Shown here one piece after another: positions 8,970 to 17,473 of a stretch of DNA of 64,000 bases. Position 1 is the first letter of the stretch; every line of letters starts with the position of its first letter. The notes below the pieces were generated by a model. The model made no database searches and had not been told where the DNA came from. It saw only the letters and a list, made by a program, of their open reading frames with translations. The position numbers were made by a program, and so were the translations under genes. Location of the stretch: NCBI RefSeq assembly GCF_000521215.1, contig NZ_KI928925.1, positions 164,035-228,034 of the forward strand. Direction: 5' to 3'. The stretch comes from Labrenzia sp. DG1229. GTDB taxonomy: Bacteria; Pseudomonadota; Alphaproteobacteria; Rhizobiales; Stappiaceae.

Positions 8970-9452
8970 ATGCATTTTGATTTTGGTTTGCGGGGTGTCC
9001 TGCTCGCCGCCATGGTCCTGGCACTGCCAGGGCTCGCGTTTGCGGCCAAGGGTGATTTGAAGGTCCAGGTGCCGAGATCCGCACCGCTTCTGAAGGGGCG
9101 GACGCTTGATCTGCGTTTTGCCGATTTTGCACAGGGTATCTGGGTACGGGATCTGGGAGATTGCCCGGCAAAACGCATTGATCGGAGTGCACCGGGGAGC
9201 GCATTGGCGATTTATCGCGGGCTCTGGGAAATGCCGGACCGGATCTGCCAGGTTTACGGCGCCGAACTCGGGCGCCGGGATACACAACGCGCGGCCATCA
9301 ACTGCCTCTTGAACAATGGTGCGGAGTCGATCGAACTTGTTACGGTCCAACCCCGCGGCACCAACGGGCTGATCGTTCAGGAGGGCGAAAGGCCGCCTGT
9401 CCATTTCCGCTTTTGCGAACAGATCACACCGGTGCTGAAGGCCGGTCACTAA
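8970..9452 (+). CDS. Small exported protein of unknown function
   Basis: A 160-residue protein with a textbook signal peptide: MHFDFGLRG, a hydrophobic core LLAAMVLALPGL, and AFA before AKGDLKVQ. GGAGGGG lies immediately upstream of the ATG and decides this start over one 30 bases earlier. The mature domain has four cysteines (in LGDCPAKR, RICQVYG, INCLLNN and RFCEQIT), consistent with two periplasmic disulphides, and no transmembrane segment. No family was recognised. It is divergent from mmcB and followed by a 334-bp gap, so it appears to be transcribed alone. Confidence 0.65.
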   Translation: MHFDFGLRGVLLAAMVLALPGLAFAAKGDLKVQVPRSAPLLKGRTLDLRFADFAQGIWVRDLGDCPAKRIDRSAPGSALAIYRGLWEMPDRICQVYGAELGRRDTQRAAINCLLNNGAESIELVTVQPRGTNGLIVQEGERPPVHFRFCEQITPVLKAGH

Positions 9453-9786
9453 ATCGGCGTTCGCCGTATTGGCTTATGAATTAGGCCACATAATTCTTGA
9501 CGCCATCGGCCTGCCGGTTCGCTCCGATGCCTGGGATGAGATCGAGTATCGTTCAGTGCCGGTGTCGAGCTGAACCAGGCCTCCGATGTTAGCGTGTTCA
9601 GTATGACCGATCTATAATTCTGATATCATTTACTTTTTTAAATCCATATCAGCAGCCTGAAGCATTTGGCACGTACACTGCTTCCTTGGGCAGGACCGGC
9701 AGCTAACAATTTGCGGGAAAGATTTGAGTTCAATAAAAAAAACTTTCACTGTTGCTAAAAGTTGGAAGTTAGTTTTTTCATTATTC
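9453..9786. promoter_or_regulatory. A+T-rich region upstream of the RpiR regulator
   Basis: Most of this gap is visibly more A+T-rich than its surroundings. A short stop-bounded frame (about 9451-9573, ending in EIEYRSVPVSS) looks like a gene remnant but has no convincing start. Two dyads lie nearer the regulator: CTGATAT (9620-9626)/ATATCAG (9646-9652), and AACTTT (9741-9746)/AAAGTT (9758-9763). Either could be an operator for autoregulation by the RpiR protein. No clear -35/-10 pair can be fixed. Confidence 0.35.
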
Positions 9787-10710
9787 ATGTCCAACAATTC
9801 CAATCCTTGCCAATTGCTGTCTGGCCTCGCGATGAGCCGCAGCGGAGCATTGTCTCAGATAGCGCGCTGGATTCTCGATCATCGTGATGAGGTTGCAGAC
9901 AAATCTCTGACCGAGGTGGCCCGATTGGCCGAAGTCAGCGAAACGACGGTATTTCGGCTAGCCAGACAGATCGGTTATTCAGGTTATCGCGAGTTTCGCA
10001 TTGCTCTGGCGGAGCTGCGCAGCCTCGAACGCCAGCGGGTGAGCTGGTTCAACACCTCGCACAGCGAGGCCCGGCATCAAGATGACCCCTATTCAGCAAT
10101 CGTGAACAACACGGTTGCCGTGCATTCCGAAATCGTAAGGTCGACAGCCGACATGATCGATCCCGCCTCATTGAGAGCTGCGGTCAGGGGTCTTCAGGAA
10201 GCCCGGGTTGTCCATGTATTCGGGTTCGGCAGCTCTGCCGGACCCGTAGTCGATCTCTATCAGCGGCTGGTAAGATTTGGTTTTGTTGTGGGCAACTACT
10301 CCGACCCGCATGTCCTGACCGCTGTCTTGTCCAATCCGCCCGCAGGGTCATTGTTCTTCGGAATATCTTTTTCGGGACAGTCTGTTGACGTGATCGATGC
10401 CCTTACCTCCGCCAACCGGCAGAATTTCCCCTCGGTTTTGATCACAAGTCACGCCGAATCCACCGCTGCCCGTTTGTCGAACATCGTTTTGCAATCGATG
10501 CCGATCGGAGCAAGCATCGGAACCGAAACTGTAGGAACCAGGATTTCGCAACTCGCCATCATCGACATGATTTGCACCGGTCTGGCCCTGGAACACCCAA
10601 ACAAGGAACAGTTTCTACGCAACGCTTCGATAATCGAACGGGAAATCGAGAAAAAACGCGTTGCGGAAACGCAAATTCAGCCCAGACGATCATTATCGCA
10701 GGAAAAATAA
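9787..10710 (+). CDS. RpiR/MurR-family transcriptional regulator
   Basis: A 307-residue regulator with an N-terminal HTH_6 domain (residues about 10-85; LSQIARWILDH, SLTEVARLAEVSETTVFRLA). A C-terminal SIS sugar-phosphate-binding domain follows (about 125-265; VHVFGFGSSAGPVVDLYQ, LFFGISFSGQSVDVIDAL). The ATG at 9787 includes all of the domain; a TTG at 9724 behind GGGAAAG would add 21 residues and remains possible. It overlaps the aldolase gene by one base (TAATG) and leads the sugar operon. It probably senses a phosphorylated intermediate made by the FGGY kinase; that ligand is an inference. Confidence 0.88.
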   Translation: MSNNSNPCQLLSGLAMSRSGALSQIARWILDHRDEVADKSLTEVARLAEVSETTVFRLARQIGYSGYREFRIALAELRSLERQRVSWFNTSHSEARHQDDPYSAIVNNTVAVHSEIVRSTADMIDPASLRAAVRGLQEARVVHVFGFGSSAGPVVDLYQRLVRFGFVVGNYSDPHVLTAVLSNPPAGSLFFGISFSGQSVDVIDALTSANRQNFPSVLITSHAESTAARLSNIVLQSMPIGASIGTETVGTRISQLAIIDMICTGLALEHPNKEQFLRNASIIEREIEKKRVAETQIQPRRSLSQEK

Positions 10711-11348
10711 TGAGTGACTACAACGAGGACAGCGTAGCCAACGAAATCCTGGAGATTTGCGGGAAAATGGCGGACACCGGATTGGTCGCGGGCACGGAGG
10801 GCAATGTAAGCGGACGTGTCGCCGATGGCGCTATCCTGATGACGCCATCCGGGTACAACAAGGGTGACGTAACCAGGGAGAAGCTGGTGAAACTGAACCT
10901 TGATGGCGAGGTTGTGGCCGGTGAATTCACTCCGACATCGGAAAAGTGGATGCACATCGAGTTCTACAGGCAGCGGCCTCAGACCAACGGTGTCGTACAT
11001 GGTCATCCGATATTCTGCACGGCCTTTGCAGCTGCACATGTCGATCTGCCGCGCGATATTCTTCCCGAGCTTGTTGCTGTAATCGGACAAATTGCAACGG
11101 TTCCCTACGGACGCCCGTCTTCGGCGAAACTGGCCGAGGCCCTGGCGCCATATGTTTCCAGGCACAACGTGTTCCTTCTTCAAAACCACGGGGCCACGGC
11201 TGCCGGGGCAAGCGTGCGGGACGCCTTTCACAGGCTTCAGGTTGCTGAAGCGTACGCAAAAACCGTGTGGGCGGCAAAAACGCTGGGTGGCGTGCAGCCC
11301 ATGACCGCAGACCAAATAGCGGATCTTCCACTTCCTTCATTCAATTGA
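10710..11348 (+). CDS. Class II aldolase/adducin-family protein (FucA-like)
   Basis: A 212-residue cytoplasmic, zinc-dependent enzyme of the fuculose-/ribulose-phosphate aldolase-epimerase family. Visible features are GNVSGR near residue 33, the catalytic-type Glu in PTSEKWMHIEFY, the metal-binding pair HGHP and a third histidine in LLQNHG. Members cleave L-fuculose-1-phosphate or rhamnulose-1-phosphate, epimerise ribulose 5-phosphate, or decarboxylate 3-oxo-tetronate 4-phosphate. The sequence alone does not choose among these. Being co-transcribed with an FGGY kinase, it likely acts on that kinase's phosphorylated product. The start overlaps the rpiR stop. Confidence 0.85.
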   Translation: MSDYNEDSVANEILEICGKMADTGLVAGTEGNVSGRVADGAILMTPSGYNKGDVTREKLVKLNLDGEVVAGEFTPTSEKWMHIEFYRQRPQTNGVVHGHPIFCTAFAAAHVDLPRDILPELVAVIGQIATVPYGRPSSAKLAEALAPYVSRHNVFLLQNHGATAAGASVRDAFHRLQVAEAYAKTVWAAKTLGGVQPMTADQIADLPLPSFN

Positions 11349-11378
11349 TTTTCGCATGAAACAACAGGGGAGGATAAA

Positions 11379-12656
11379 ATGAGAAATCTGTTCGTGGCAA
11401 CTTCTGTCGCCGCTCTCACAGCGGCATCGGCTACAATCGCCGCAGCCCAGGATACAACGGTGACCTACAGGTCCTGGAGCCCGGTAATCCAAACGTTGCA
11501 ACAGATGGTCGAGTCGACCGAAGCTGCAGTTCCCGGTACGAAAATCGACGTCAAGACGTTCAATTACGGTGAGTATCTGGTTGATTTGCAGACAAGGGCG
11601 AATGCTGGCGACATGCCTGATCTGGTCGGTCTGGAACCTGGTGCATTGACACAGCAATACCGTGAGCAGCTCGCTCCGGCCCAGGACTGTGCCGTAAAAT
11701 CCTGGGGTGAGAACTGGAAGTCGAAATTCTTTCCGCTGGCAGTTGAACAGGTCCGTCTCGGCAACCCTGAAGGTGACGAAAACTTCTACGGATTGCCGGT
11801 GCTGACCCAGACGATAAATCTTTGGTATGTTGTCCCGGTTATGAAGGATCTCGGACTGAAGCCGCCCGAGACATACGAAGAGCTGAAAGCGTTGAGCGAG
11901 GCGGCGACAGCCGCTGGCTATGCGCCAATGATGATTGGAGCCGGGGACGGCTGGATCCGGCGCGACGTCTTCATGCAACTCATTCACAACGTGGCGCCGG
12001 GACTCATCTATCAAGCCGAAAAAGGCGAAGTTCCCTGGACGGATGGCCGGTTCGTCGAAGCAATGCAAATCTGGAAATACATGTTCGATGACGGGATCTT
12101 CCAGGTTGGAGCACTGGGCCTGTCCCACTACCCGGGTGCTGTCGAGGTGATAGAAAGTGGCAGGGCCGTCACGTTTCCGATGGGAGCGTGGTGGCAACAG
12201 CAGGCCGCAGGTGCAAACCCGACACCTCTCTCCAAAGACCTCAGCGGATACGCACCATTCAAGTTTCCCGACGTGACCGGTAACGGTGCTCCGGAGGATT
12301 TTCTGGGGGGTATCGATGTGATGATCGGTATTTCCAAGGACGCCGACTATGATGCCGCATGTAAAGTTCTGGTGGACTGGATCGGTGGTGCCGGCGCACA
12401 AACCCTCATTAACACCTATAACGACCTGCCGGCATTCATAGGTTTGCGGCCGGAGTCATTCGGCAGTGCCAATCAGGAAGCGGTCTGGGACAAATTCACC
12501 GAAGAATGGTTGCCGACTGTAAAATATGCACGTCAGCTAGCTGCTCCGGAAGTGAAGCAGGCATTGGAAAACGCCCTGGCAGCCGTAGCTGCGGGTGACA
12601 GCTCTCCTGCCGAGGGCATGGCAACGGTGCAATCTGCGCAGGATTCATTGCAGTAA
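11379..12656 (+). CDS. Sugar ABC transporter, extracellular solute-binding protein (family 1)
   Basis: A 425-residue periplasmic binding protein of the CUT1 (maltose/glycerol-3-phosphate-type) class. A strong ribosome site, GGGGAGGATAAA, and a signal peptide (MRNLFVATSVAALTAASATI, cleavage near AAAQD) support the start. The body has the type-1 SBP pattern: MPDLVGLEPGALTQQY, FYGLPVLTQTINLWYVVPVM, PPETYEELKALSEAA, and aromatic-rich ligand regions (FPMGAWWQQQ). It sits with two permeases and a MalK-like ATPase. The substrate is unknown; the catabolic genes suggest a monosaccharide or polyol. Confidence 0.9.
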   Translation: MRNLFVATSVAALTAASATIAAAQDTTVTYRSWSPVIQTLQQMVESTEAAVPGTKIDVKTFNYGEYLVDLQTRANAGDMPDLVGLEPGALTQQYREQLAPAQDCAVKSWGENWKSKFFPLAVEQVRLGNPEGDENFYGLPVLTQTINLWYVVPVMKDLGLKPPETYEELKALSEAATAAGYAPMMIGAGDGWIRRDVFMQLIHNVAPGLIYQAEKGEVPWTDGRFVEAMQIWKYMFDDGIFQVGALGLSHYPGAVEVIESGRAVTFPMGAWWQQQAAGANPTPLSKDLSGYAPFKFPDVTGNGAPEDFLGGIDVMIGISKDADYDAACKVLVDWIGGAGAQTLINTYNDLPAFIGLRPESFGSANQEAVWDKFTEEWLPTVKYARQLAAPEVKQALENALAAVAAGDSSPAEGMATVQSAQDSLQ

Positions 12657-12711
12657 GTTCCGTTCGGGTTTTTACTGTCGCTCTGTCAGGAGCAAAGGCA
12701 AAACCAGTGGA

Positions 12712-12787
12712 GAATCTGCCTGGTGTAGGCAATTTGGCCGGCGCAACTCAAAAAATGCCGGCTCTTGCTGGAACACCGGGCAGATTC
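12712..12787 (+). other. Long intercistronic RNA stem-loop between binding protein and permease
   Basis: GAATCTGCCTGGTGT (12712-12726) pairs with ACACCGGGCAGATTC (12773-12787) over 15 positions with a single G-T wobble. Inside, GCCGGC (12737-12742) and GCCGGC (12757-12762) form a nested stem. No T tract follows. The 325-bp gap that holds it has no gene and separates a probably abundant binding protein from the permeases, so RNA processing or attenuation is likely. Confidence 0.6.
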
Positions 12788-12981
12788 ATGTTTCCGGCAG
12801 GATAAAGAAAGTACTTATGATAATTTCGGCATTGAACCGGCAAAAAAATCAAGCTGAATGAAGGTAACAGCTCACGGATCTGCTTGCAGGTATTTTCAGA
12901 ATTGATGCAATCGAAAAGTTTCATTCAGGATGTCGAAAATGAAAACATGGACCAGAACCGGTTCGTATTGGGAATGATCGC

Positions 12982-13869
12982 ATGACCGAGAACAGAGACT
13001 GGCGCGGATTTGCATTTCTTGCACCAGCGCTCGCATTGTTTGGTGTCTTCGTTTTTTATCCTGCGTTTTACATCTTCTATGCTGCACTGTTTCAGTGGGA
13101 TGGCGTAAACGACGCGGCTTATATCGGTCTGGAAAACTTCCTGACAATATTCAACGACGACAAGGCCTTTTGGCTGTCGATGAGGAATGCCGCATATTGG
13201 GCTCCGTTGACGATCATACCCCAGATGATTTTGGGTTTCCTGATCGCGTTCCTGCTTGAATTGCGTGTTCCTTTTGTCAACATCTTCCGTGCTGTGTTTT
13301 ACGTGCCGGCGATCGTATCACCGGTCGTGGTCGGTATTGTCTGGCAACGTATTTACAATCCCTTCGGTGGGTTTTTGTCCGATGTCGGCCAAGCGAGCGG
13401 TTTCAAATGGCTCATCTATCCGTATCTGGCGGACACTGATACAGCCATCTTCGCCGTCATCTTGGTCAATGTCTGGCAATGGATGGGATTTTCCATGCTC
13501 ATGTACATCGCTGGAATGAAGGGTATTTCAAGGGATATTCTCGAAGCTGCGAGACTTGACGGGATCTCGCTGCGGCAGATAGCGATCCATCTGGCATGGC
13601 CCATGTTACGTCATGTCCACCTGACCTTGGTTCTGTTGGGCGTCATAGGCACGCTGCAGACGTTTCCATTGATTTACATCATGACCAAGGGTGGACCAAA
13701 TCACGCCACGGAAATGCTTCCCAATTATATATTTCAGCAGGGTTTCATCCTTCAGAACATGGGATATGCATCGGCTCTTTCCGTCGTTTTGCTGCTGCTT
13801 TCGCTCAGTCTCAGCATCTTTCAGGTGAAAGTACTGGGTGCTCGGTTTTCCTTCGGGGGAAAATCATGA
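12982..13869 (+). CDS. Sugar ABC transporter permease, MalF/UgpA-type
   Basis: A 295-residue inner-membrane permease with about six hydrophobic segments (first FLAPALALFGVFVFYPAFYI). The EAA coupling loop reads ISRDILEAARLDGISLRQ near residues 187-205. Family members near this length pair with a MalG-type subunit, here the next gene, with which it overlaps by four bases (ATGA). The start ATG at 12982 follows a gap that contains an RNA stem-loop; a GGGAATGATCGC stretch upstream provides a weak ribosome site. It transports the same unknown sugar as its operon partners. Confidence 0.9.
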   Translation: MTENRDWRGFAFLAPALALFGVFVFYPAFYIFYAALFQWDGVNDAAYIGLENFLTIFNDDKAFWLSMRNAAYWAPLTIIPQMILGFLIAFLLELRVPFVNIFRAVFYVPAIVSPVVVGIVWQRIYNPFGGFLSDVGQASGFKWLIYPYLADTDTAIFAVILVNVWQWMGFSMLMYIAGMKGISRDILEAARLDGISLRQIAIHLAWPMLRHVHLTLVLLGVIGTLQTFPLIYIMTKGGPNHATEMLPNYIFQQGFILQNMGYASALSVVLLLLSLSLSIFQVKVLGARFSFGGKS

Positions 13870-14699
13870 TCGAAGCGACCCCTGCCGCCAGGCGTCTTGC
13901 GAAATGGTTTCTCTTCGCATTGGCTCTTGTCTGGTTGGTTCCTCTGGCAATCATGCTTTCCGTGGCATTCACGCCGCCGCACATTCGCATAAGCCGTTTC
14001 GGTGGGTTGATGATGAAGGACGTCAGTATTGATAACTTCGCCATCGTCTTCAACGATGCGCCAATTCTTGTGCATTTGCTCAACAGCCTCGTGATCACAT
14101 GTACATCTGTGTTGTTTGTCGTCCTGTTCGGTGCAATGGCGGCCTATGCATTTGCCCGGTTGCGGATACCAGGAAAGAATGTCTGGTTTTTTCTTTTGAT
14201 AACAACTCTGATGCTGCCGGTCCCTACCCTGATCGTGCCGTTGTTCATGATCAACAAAACTCTTGGGTTGCTTGATAGTTACCTGGGACTGATTCTGCCC
14301 TACACCGCGCTTGGTCTGCCATTTGCGATCATTATCTTGCGCAGTTTTTTTGAAGCTCTGCCGATCGAACTTGAAGAGACCGCCCGGATTGACGGCGTGT
14401 CGCCGGCACGCATCTTCTGGTTTATCGCTTTGCCGTTAAGCTGGCCGGCACTGACGGTTGTTGTGATTTTTCAGTTCATGGTCAGCTTCAACGAATTTGT
14501 ACTGGCACTGGTGACAATCGATACGGATGTCAGGAAACCGCTCAGTCTGGTTCCCCTCATCTATAGCGGTCAGTTCTTCACGCAGCCGGGCGCAATGTTT
14601 GCGACCCTCACTCTGATTACTGTTCCGGTGATTGTCGTCTATCTCGCCATGCAGAAGTTCATGGTTGGCGGACTGACATCCGGCGCGGTGAAAGGGTAA
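13866..14699 (+). CDS. Sugar ABC transporter permease, MalG/UgpE-type
   Basis: A 277-residue inner-membrane permease. It has an N-terminal membrane segment (KWFLFALALVWLVPLAIML), a periplasmic stretch, and five further segments. The EAA loop reads IELEETARIDGVSPARIF, followed by PLSWPALTVVVIFQF. The start overlaps the stop of the preceding permease as ATGA and gives an expected N-terminus (MIEATPAARRLAKWF); a longer frame upstream merely overlaps the earlier gene out of phase. It forms the heterodimeric channel with that permease and is energised by the ATPase at 16234. Confidence 0.9.
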   Translation: MIEATPAARRLAKWFLFALALVWLVPLAIMLSVAFTPPHIRISRFGGLMMKDVSIDNFAIVFNDAPILVHLLNSLVITCTSVLFVVLFGAMAAYAFARLRIPGKNVWFFLLITTLMLPVPTLIVPLFMINKTLGLLDSYLGLILPYTALGLPFAIIILRSFFEALPIELEETARIDGVSPARIFWFIALPLSWPALTVVVIFQFMVSFNEFVLALVTIDTDVRKPLSLVPLIYSGQFFTQPGAMFATLTLITVPVIVVYLAMQKFMVGGLTSGAVKG

Positions 14700-14704
14700 C
14701 GGCA

Positions 14705-16228
14705 ATGGACAAGGTTGCTCTGATCGGACTGGATCTGGGAACTACATCCTGCAAGGTGGTGTGCTACACGCACGAAGGTCTTCAAATTGCCGAGGCTTCA
14801 TCCAGTTACGAACTTAGCCACCCGGTCTCGGGTTGGGCGGAACTGGATCCGGATCACGTGCTTGCCGCGGTTTGCGAAGTTCTCGCGAGCGTCGAAAAAC
14901 CGCTCGCCATGTTCGATAGGCTGGCACTGGCAGTATCAGCTCAGGGTGAAGCCTTTGTGCTTACCGATGCAAAGGGGCATGCGTTAACACGAATTCCGGT
15001 TTCCATGGATATGCGGGGAAGTGCCCTCATTTCTGAATTCAAGGACCGTCAGGATGTACGCGATGCGTCAGGACAATCCGGACATGGGCTGACCAGCCTG
15101 ACCAGTTTTTCAAAACTTCTCTGGTTCAGGCAAAATGAAGCGGCGCTTTTGGAACGAGCGAGCCGTTTCCTTTGTGTTGGTGAGTTTTTCATGGCGCAAT
15201 TGGGGCTGGACCCGGTCATGGACCATTCAATGGCTGCAAGGTCCGGAATGTTCGATTTCGATCAACAGGTTTGGGCGACCGGGCTCATTGAGCTTGCAGG
15301 TCTGCCTTCGAAAATGCTGCCACCTCTGGCGCCGTCAGGCACGCCTGTCGGGGTCGTACCAGCCTCACGCATGGAAAGGTTTGGTCTTGCCCGGGACGTA
15401 TTGATCTCAACTGGTGGACACGATCAGGCCTGCGCAGTTCTGGGCGCAGGTGCAAGCAATCTGGGAACCGGATTGTTTTCGACCGGAACGACGGAAGCCG
15501 TTGCATTGGCTTGTTCGAAACCTTTGCCGCAGGTGGGTCATATGAACCTATTTCCTTATCCGCACGTCGTGGCAGATATGTCCATACTCCTGTTCGGTAC
15601 GCAGAATGGCGGAAGAGTTCTCGATTGGCTTTCCGTTCTTCTTGGCAATCCGGACAAGGCTGCAATTCTTGACGAATTGCCTCGACTTCCGTCTCAGATT
15701 GTCTCGATTCCGCATTTCGCAGGCAGCGGCTCTATAGTCAATGACGACAGTGCACATGCGATTGTGCATGGAATGGGTTATGAAACGGACCAGGGAGCCT
15801 TCGCACTTGCCGTCCTGGAAAGTATTACAATGGAGCAGGCGGAGGGACTTGTGCGTCTGAAAGAGGCGGGGATCGACATAACCGAGTTGAGAGCAGTGGG
15901 AGGGAGCACCCGGTCCGACCGCTGGATGCAGATAAAGGCAGATGTACTCAACAGGCCTGTTTGTCGATTGGCGCAGCCTGATACGGCGTGCACCGGCAGC
16001 GCAATTCTTGCCGGAATTGGTGCTGGTGTCCTGCGTACGGTGACCGGTATTGAAAAACTGTTTGCCAAGCCCGGCAGAACTTTCGTGCCGCGCCCTGAGT
16101 TCGCTCAGATTTATTCCATGAAACGGGACCTCGCACGCGCCATCTACGCTCAGGCAAGTGAATTGCAGCACAGGTTCGAAGACCTGAAAGCAGCTGTCAC
16201 GAGACTTCACGAAATCAGGAAAGGGTGA
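14705..16228 (+). CDS. FGGY-family carbohydrate kinase of unknown specificity
   Basis: A 507-residue cytoplasmic kinase. It has the N-terminal phosphate motif [12 protein letters not shown], a catalytic-type Asp region [11 protein letters not shown], and [16 protein letters not shown]. The C-terminal FGGY features are FSTGTTEA, and [20 protein letters not shown] with [12 protein letters not shown]. It is clearly paralogous to, but different from, the XylB at 5119. FGGY kinases act on many ketoses and polyols, and the substrate cannot be read from the sequence. It begins five bases after a permease gene and likely primes the incoming sugar for the aldolase at 10710. Confidence 0.88.
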   Translation: MDKVALIGLDLGTTSCKVVCYTHEGLQIAEASSSYELSHPVSGWAELDPDHVLAAVCEVLASVEKPLAMFDRLALAVSAQGEAFVLTDAKGHALTRIPVSMDMRGSALISEFKDRQDVRDASGQSGHGLTSLTSFSKLLWFRQNEAALLERASRFLCVGEFFMAQLGLDPVMDHSMAARSGMFDFDQQVWATGLIELAGLPSKMLPPLAPSGTPVGVVPASRMERFGLARDVLISTGGHDQACAVLGAGASNLGTGLFSTGTTEAVALACSKPLPQVGHMNLFPYPHVVADMSILLFGTQNGGRVLDWLSVLLGNPDKAAILDELPRLPSQIVSIPHFAGSGSIVNDDSAHAIVHGMGYETDQGAFALAVLESITMEQAEGLVRLKEAGIDITELRAVGGSTRSDRWMQIKADVLNRPVCRLAQPDTACTGSAILAGIGAGVLRTVTGIEKLFAKPGRTFVPRPEFAQIYSMKRDLARAIYAQASELQHRFEDLKAAVTRLHEIRKG

Positions 16229-16233
16229 GGCTT

Positions 16234-17325
16234 ATGGCAGAGCTTTCACTGCGACACGCCTGCAAGAAATTCGGCTCGGTTCAAGTCATTCACGATGTTG
16301 ATCTTGAGGTCGGTGAAGGCGAATTCGTCGTGTTTGTAGGCCCGTCCGGCTGCGGGAAGTCCACGCTATTGAGAATGATCGCCGGGTTGGAAGGGATCAG
16401 CAGTGGTCAGCTTTTCATCGAAGGAAAGGAGATGACCCGGACGGATCCCGCCAAGCGGCACATTGCGATGGTGTTTCAATCCTATGCACTTTATCCGCAC
16501 ATGTCGGTGCGGGCCAACCTGAGCTTTGCGCCGCGCATGACAGGTGTTTCCAGATCGGAAACGGAAGCAAAGGTGACGAGGGTTGCGCAGATGCTGCAAC
16601 TCGACAACCTGATGAACAGGAAACCGGCTCAGTTATCGGGAGGGCAACGTCAACGTGTTGCGATAGGCCGCGCTCTTGTTCGTTCGCCAAAGGTGTTCCT
16701 GTTTGACGAGCCTCTGTCCAATCTCGACGCCGAACTCCGTGTTCAGATGCGTTTCGAACTTGCCCAGCTTCATCGTGAGATCGGAAAAACCACTATCTAC
16801 GTGACACATGATCAGGTCGAGGCCATGACGCTGGCAGATCGGATAGTAGTACTCAGGGATGGGCGCGTCGAACAGGTTGGCACGCCTCTGGAGTTGTATG
16901 ACAACCCGGACAATCAGTTCGTTGGCGGTTTCATAGGTTCGCCGCGGATGAATGAAATCGAGGTCATTGTCGATACTCGTGATGACGATTCCCTTTGCCT
17001 GATATTGCCTGGAGGCGGAAAGGCGATCTTTCGTCTGTCAGACAAGAGCAACCGAACTGGCGATCGGATCACACTCGGGGTTCGGCCGGAAAATTTCTAT
17101 CCCGCTTCAACACCTGAAGACGCGCGCGTATCCCTGAATATTGAATATTGGGAACATCTCGGTGGAATGTCGCTTGCTTATGGCGTGTTGGAAGGTGGAA
17201 ACCGTGCAGTCGTTCAGCTCAGGCCTGACCAGTACAAAAATTTGCGGCAGACCAAATCGCTCTCGCTGAATTTTGCGATCGAAAATGCGTTTCTCTTCGA
17301 TAGCGAAGGGGTGAGGATCCGCTAG
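16234..17325 (+). CDS. Sugar ABC transporter ATPase, MalK/UgpC-type
   Basis: A 363-residue cytoplasmic ATPase. It has Walker A GPSGCGKS (36-43), signature [15 protein letters not shown], Walker [17 protein letters not shown], and switch [17 protein letters not shown]-terminal TOBE regulatory domain of about 120 residues carries GVRPENF, as in MalK/UgpC proteins that serve CUT1 importers. The first in-frame start is GTG at 16225, inside the kinase gene. ATG at 16234 was chosen because GGGTGAGG is well spaced and [14 protein letters not shown] matches family starts. It is the last gene of the operon. Confidence 0.9.
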   Translation: MAELSLRHACKKFGSVQVIHDVDLEVGEGEFVVFVGPSGCGKSTLLRMIAGLEGISSGQLFIEGKEMTRTDPAKRHIAMVFQSYALYPHMSVRANLSFAPRMTGVSRSETEAKVTRVAQMLQLDNLMNRKPAQLSGGQRQRVAIGRALVRSPKVFLFDEPLSNLDAELRVQMRFELAQLHREIGKTTIYVTHDQVEAMTLADRIVVLRDGRVEQVGTPLELYDNPDNQFVGGFIGSPRMNEIEVIVDTRDDDSLCLILPGGGKAIFRLSDKSNRTGDRITLGVRPENFYPASTPEDARVSLNIEYWEHLGGMSLAYGVLEGGNRAVVQLRPDQYKNLRQTKSLSLNFAIENAFLFDSEGVRIR

Positions 17326-17473
17326 AGCAAGTCCTTGGAATGCCGGATCGATTTCCGTCACCTGCAAAGCCGGTGTATGTTACCCATGGTCCTTGTTGAC
17401 CTGCGTCCGCGGTAGGACACGCCACGGCGCGCAATCCGCCTGGTCAAATGATCCGGCATTCAAAGGATTTGTT

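Noticed and set aside
8226..9452. A 408-codon open frame on the plus strand
   Set aside because: Its first 740 bases are antisense to mmcB, whose protein is recognisable. Only the last 160 codons, with signal peptide and ribosome site at 8970, look like a real gene.
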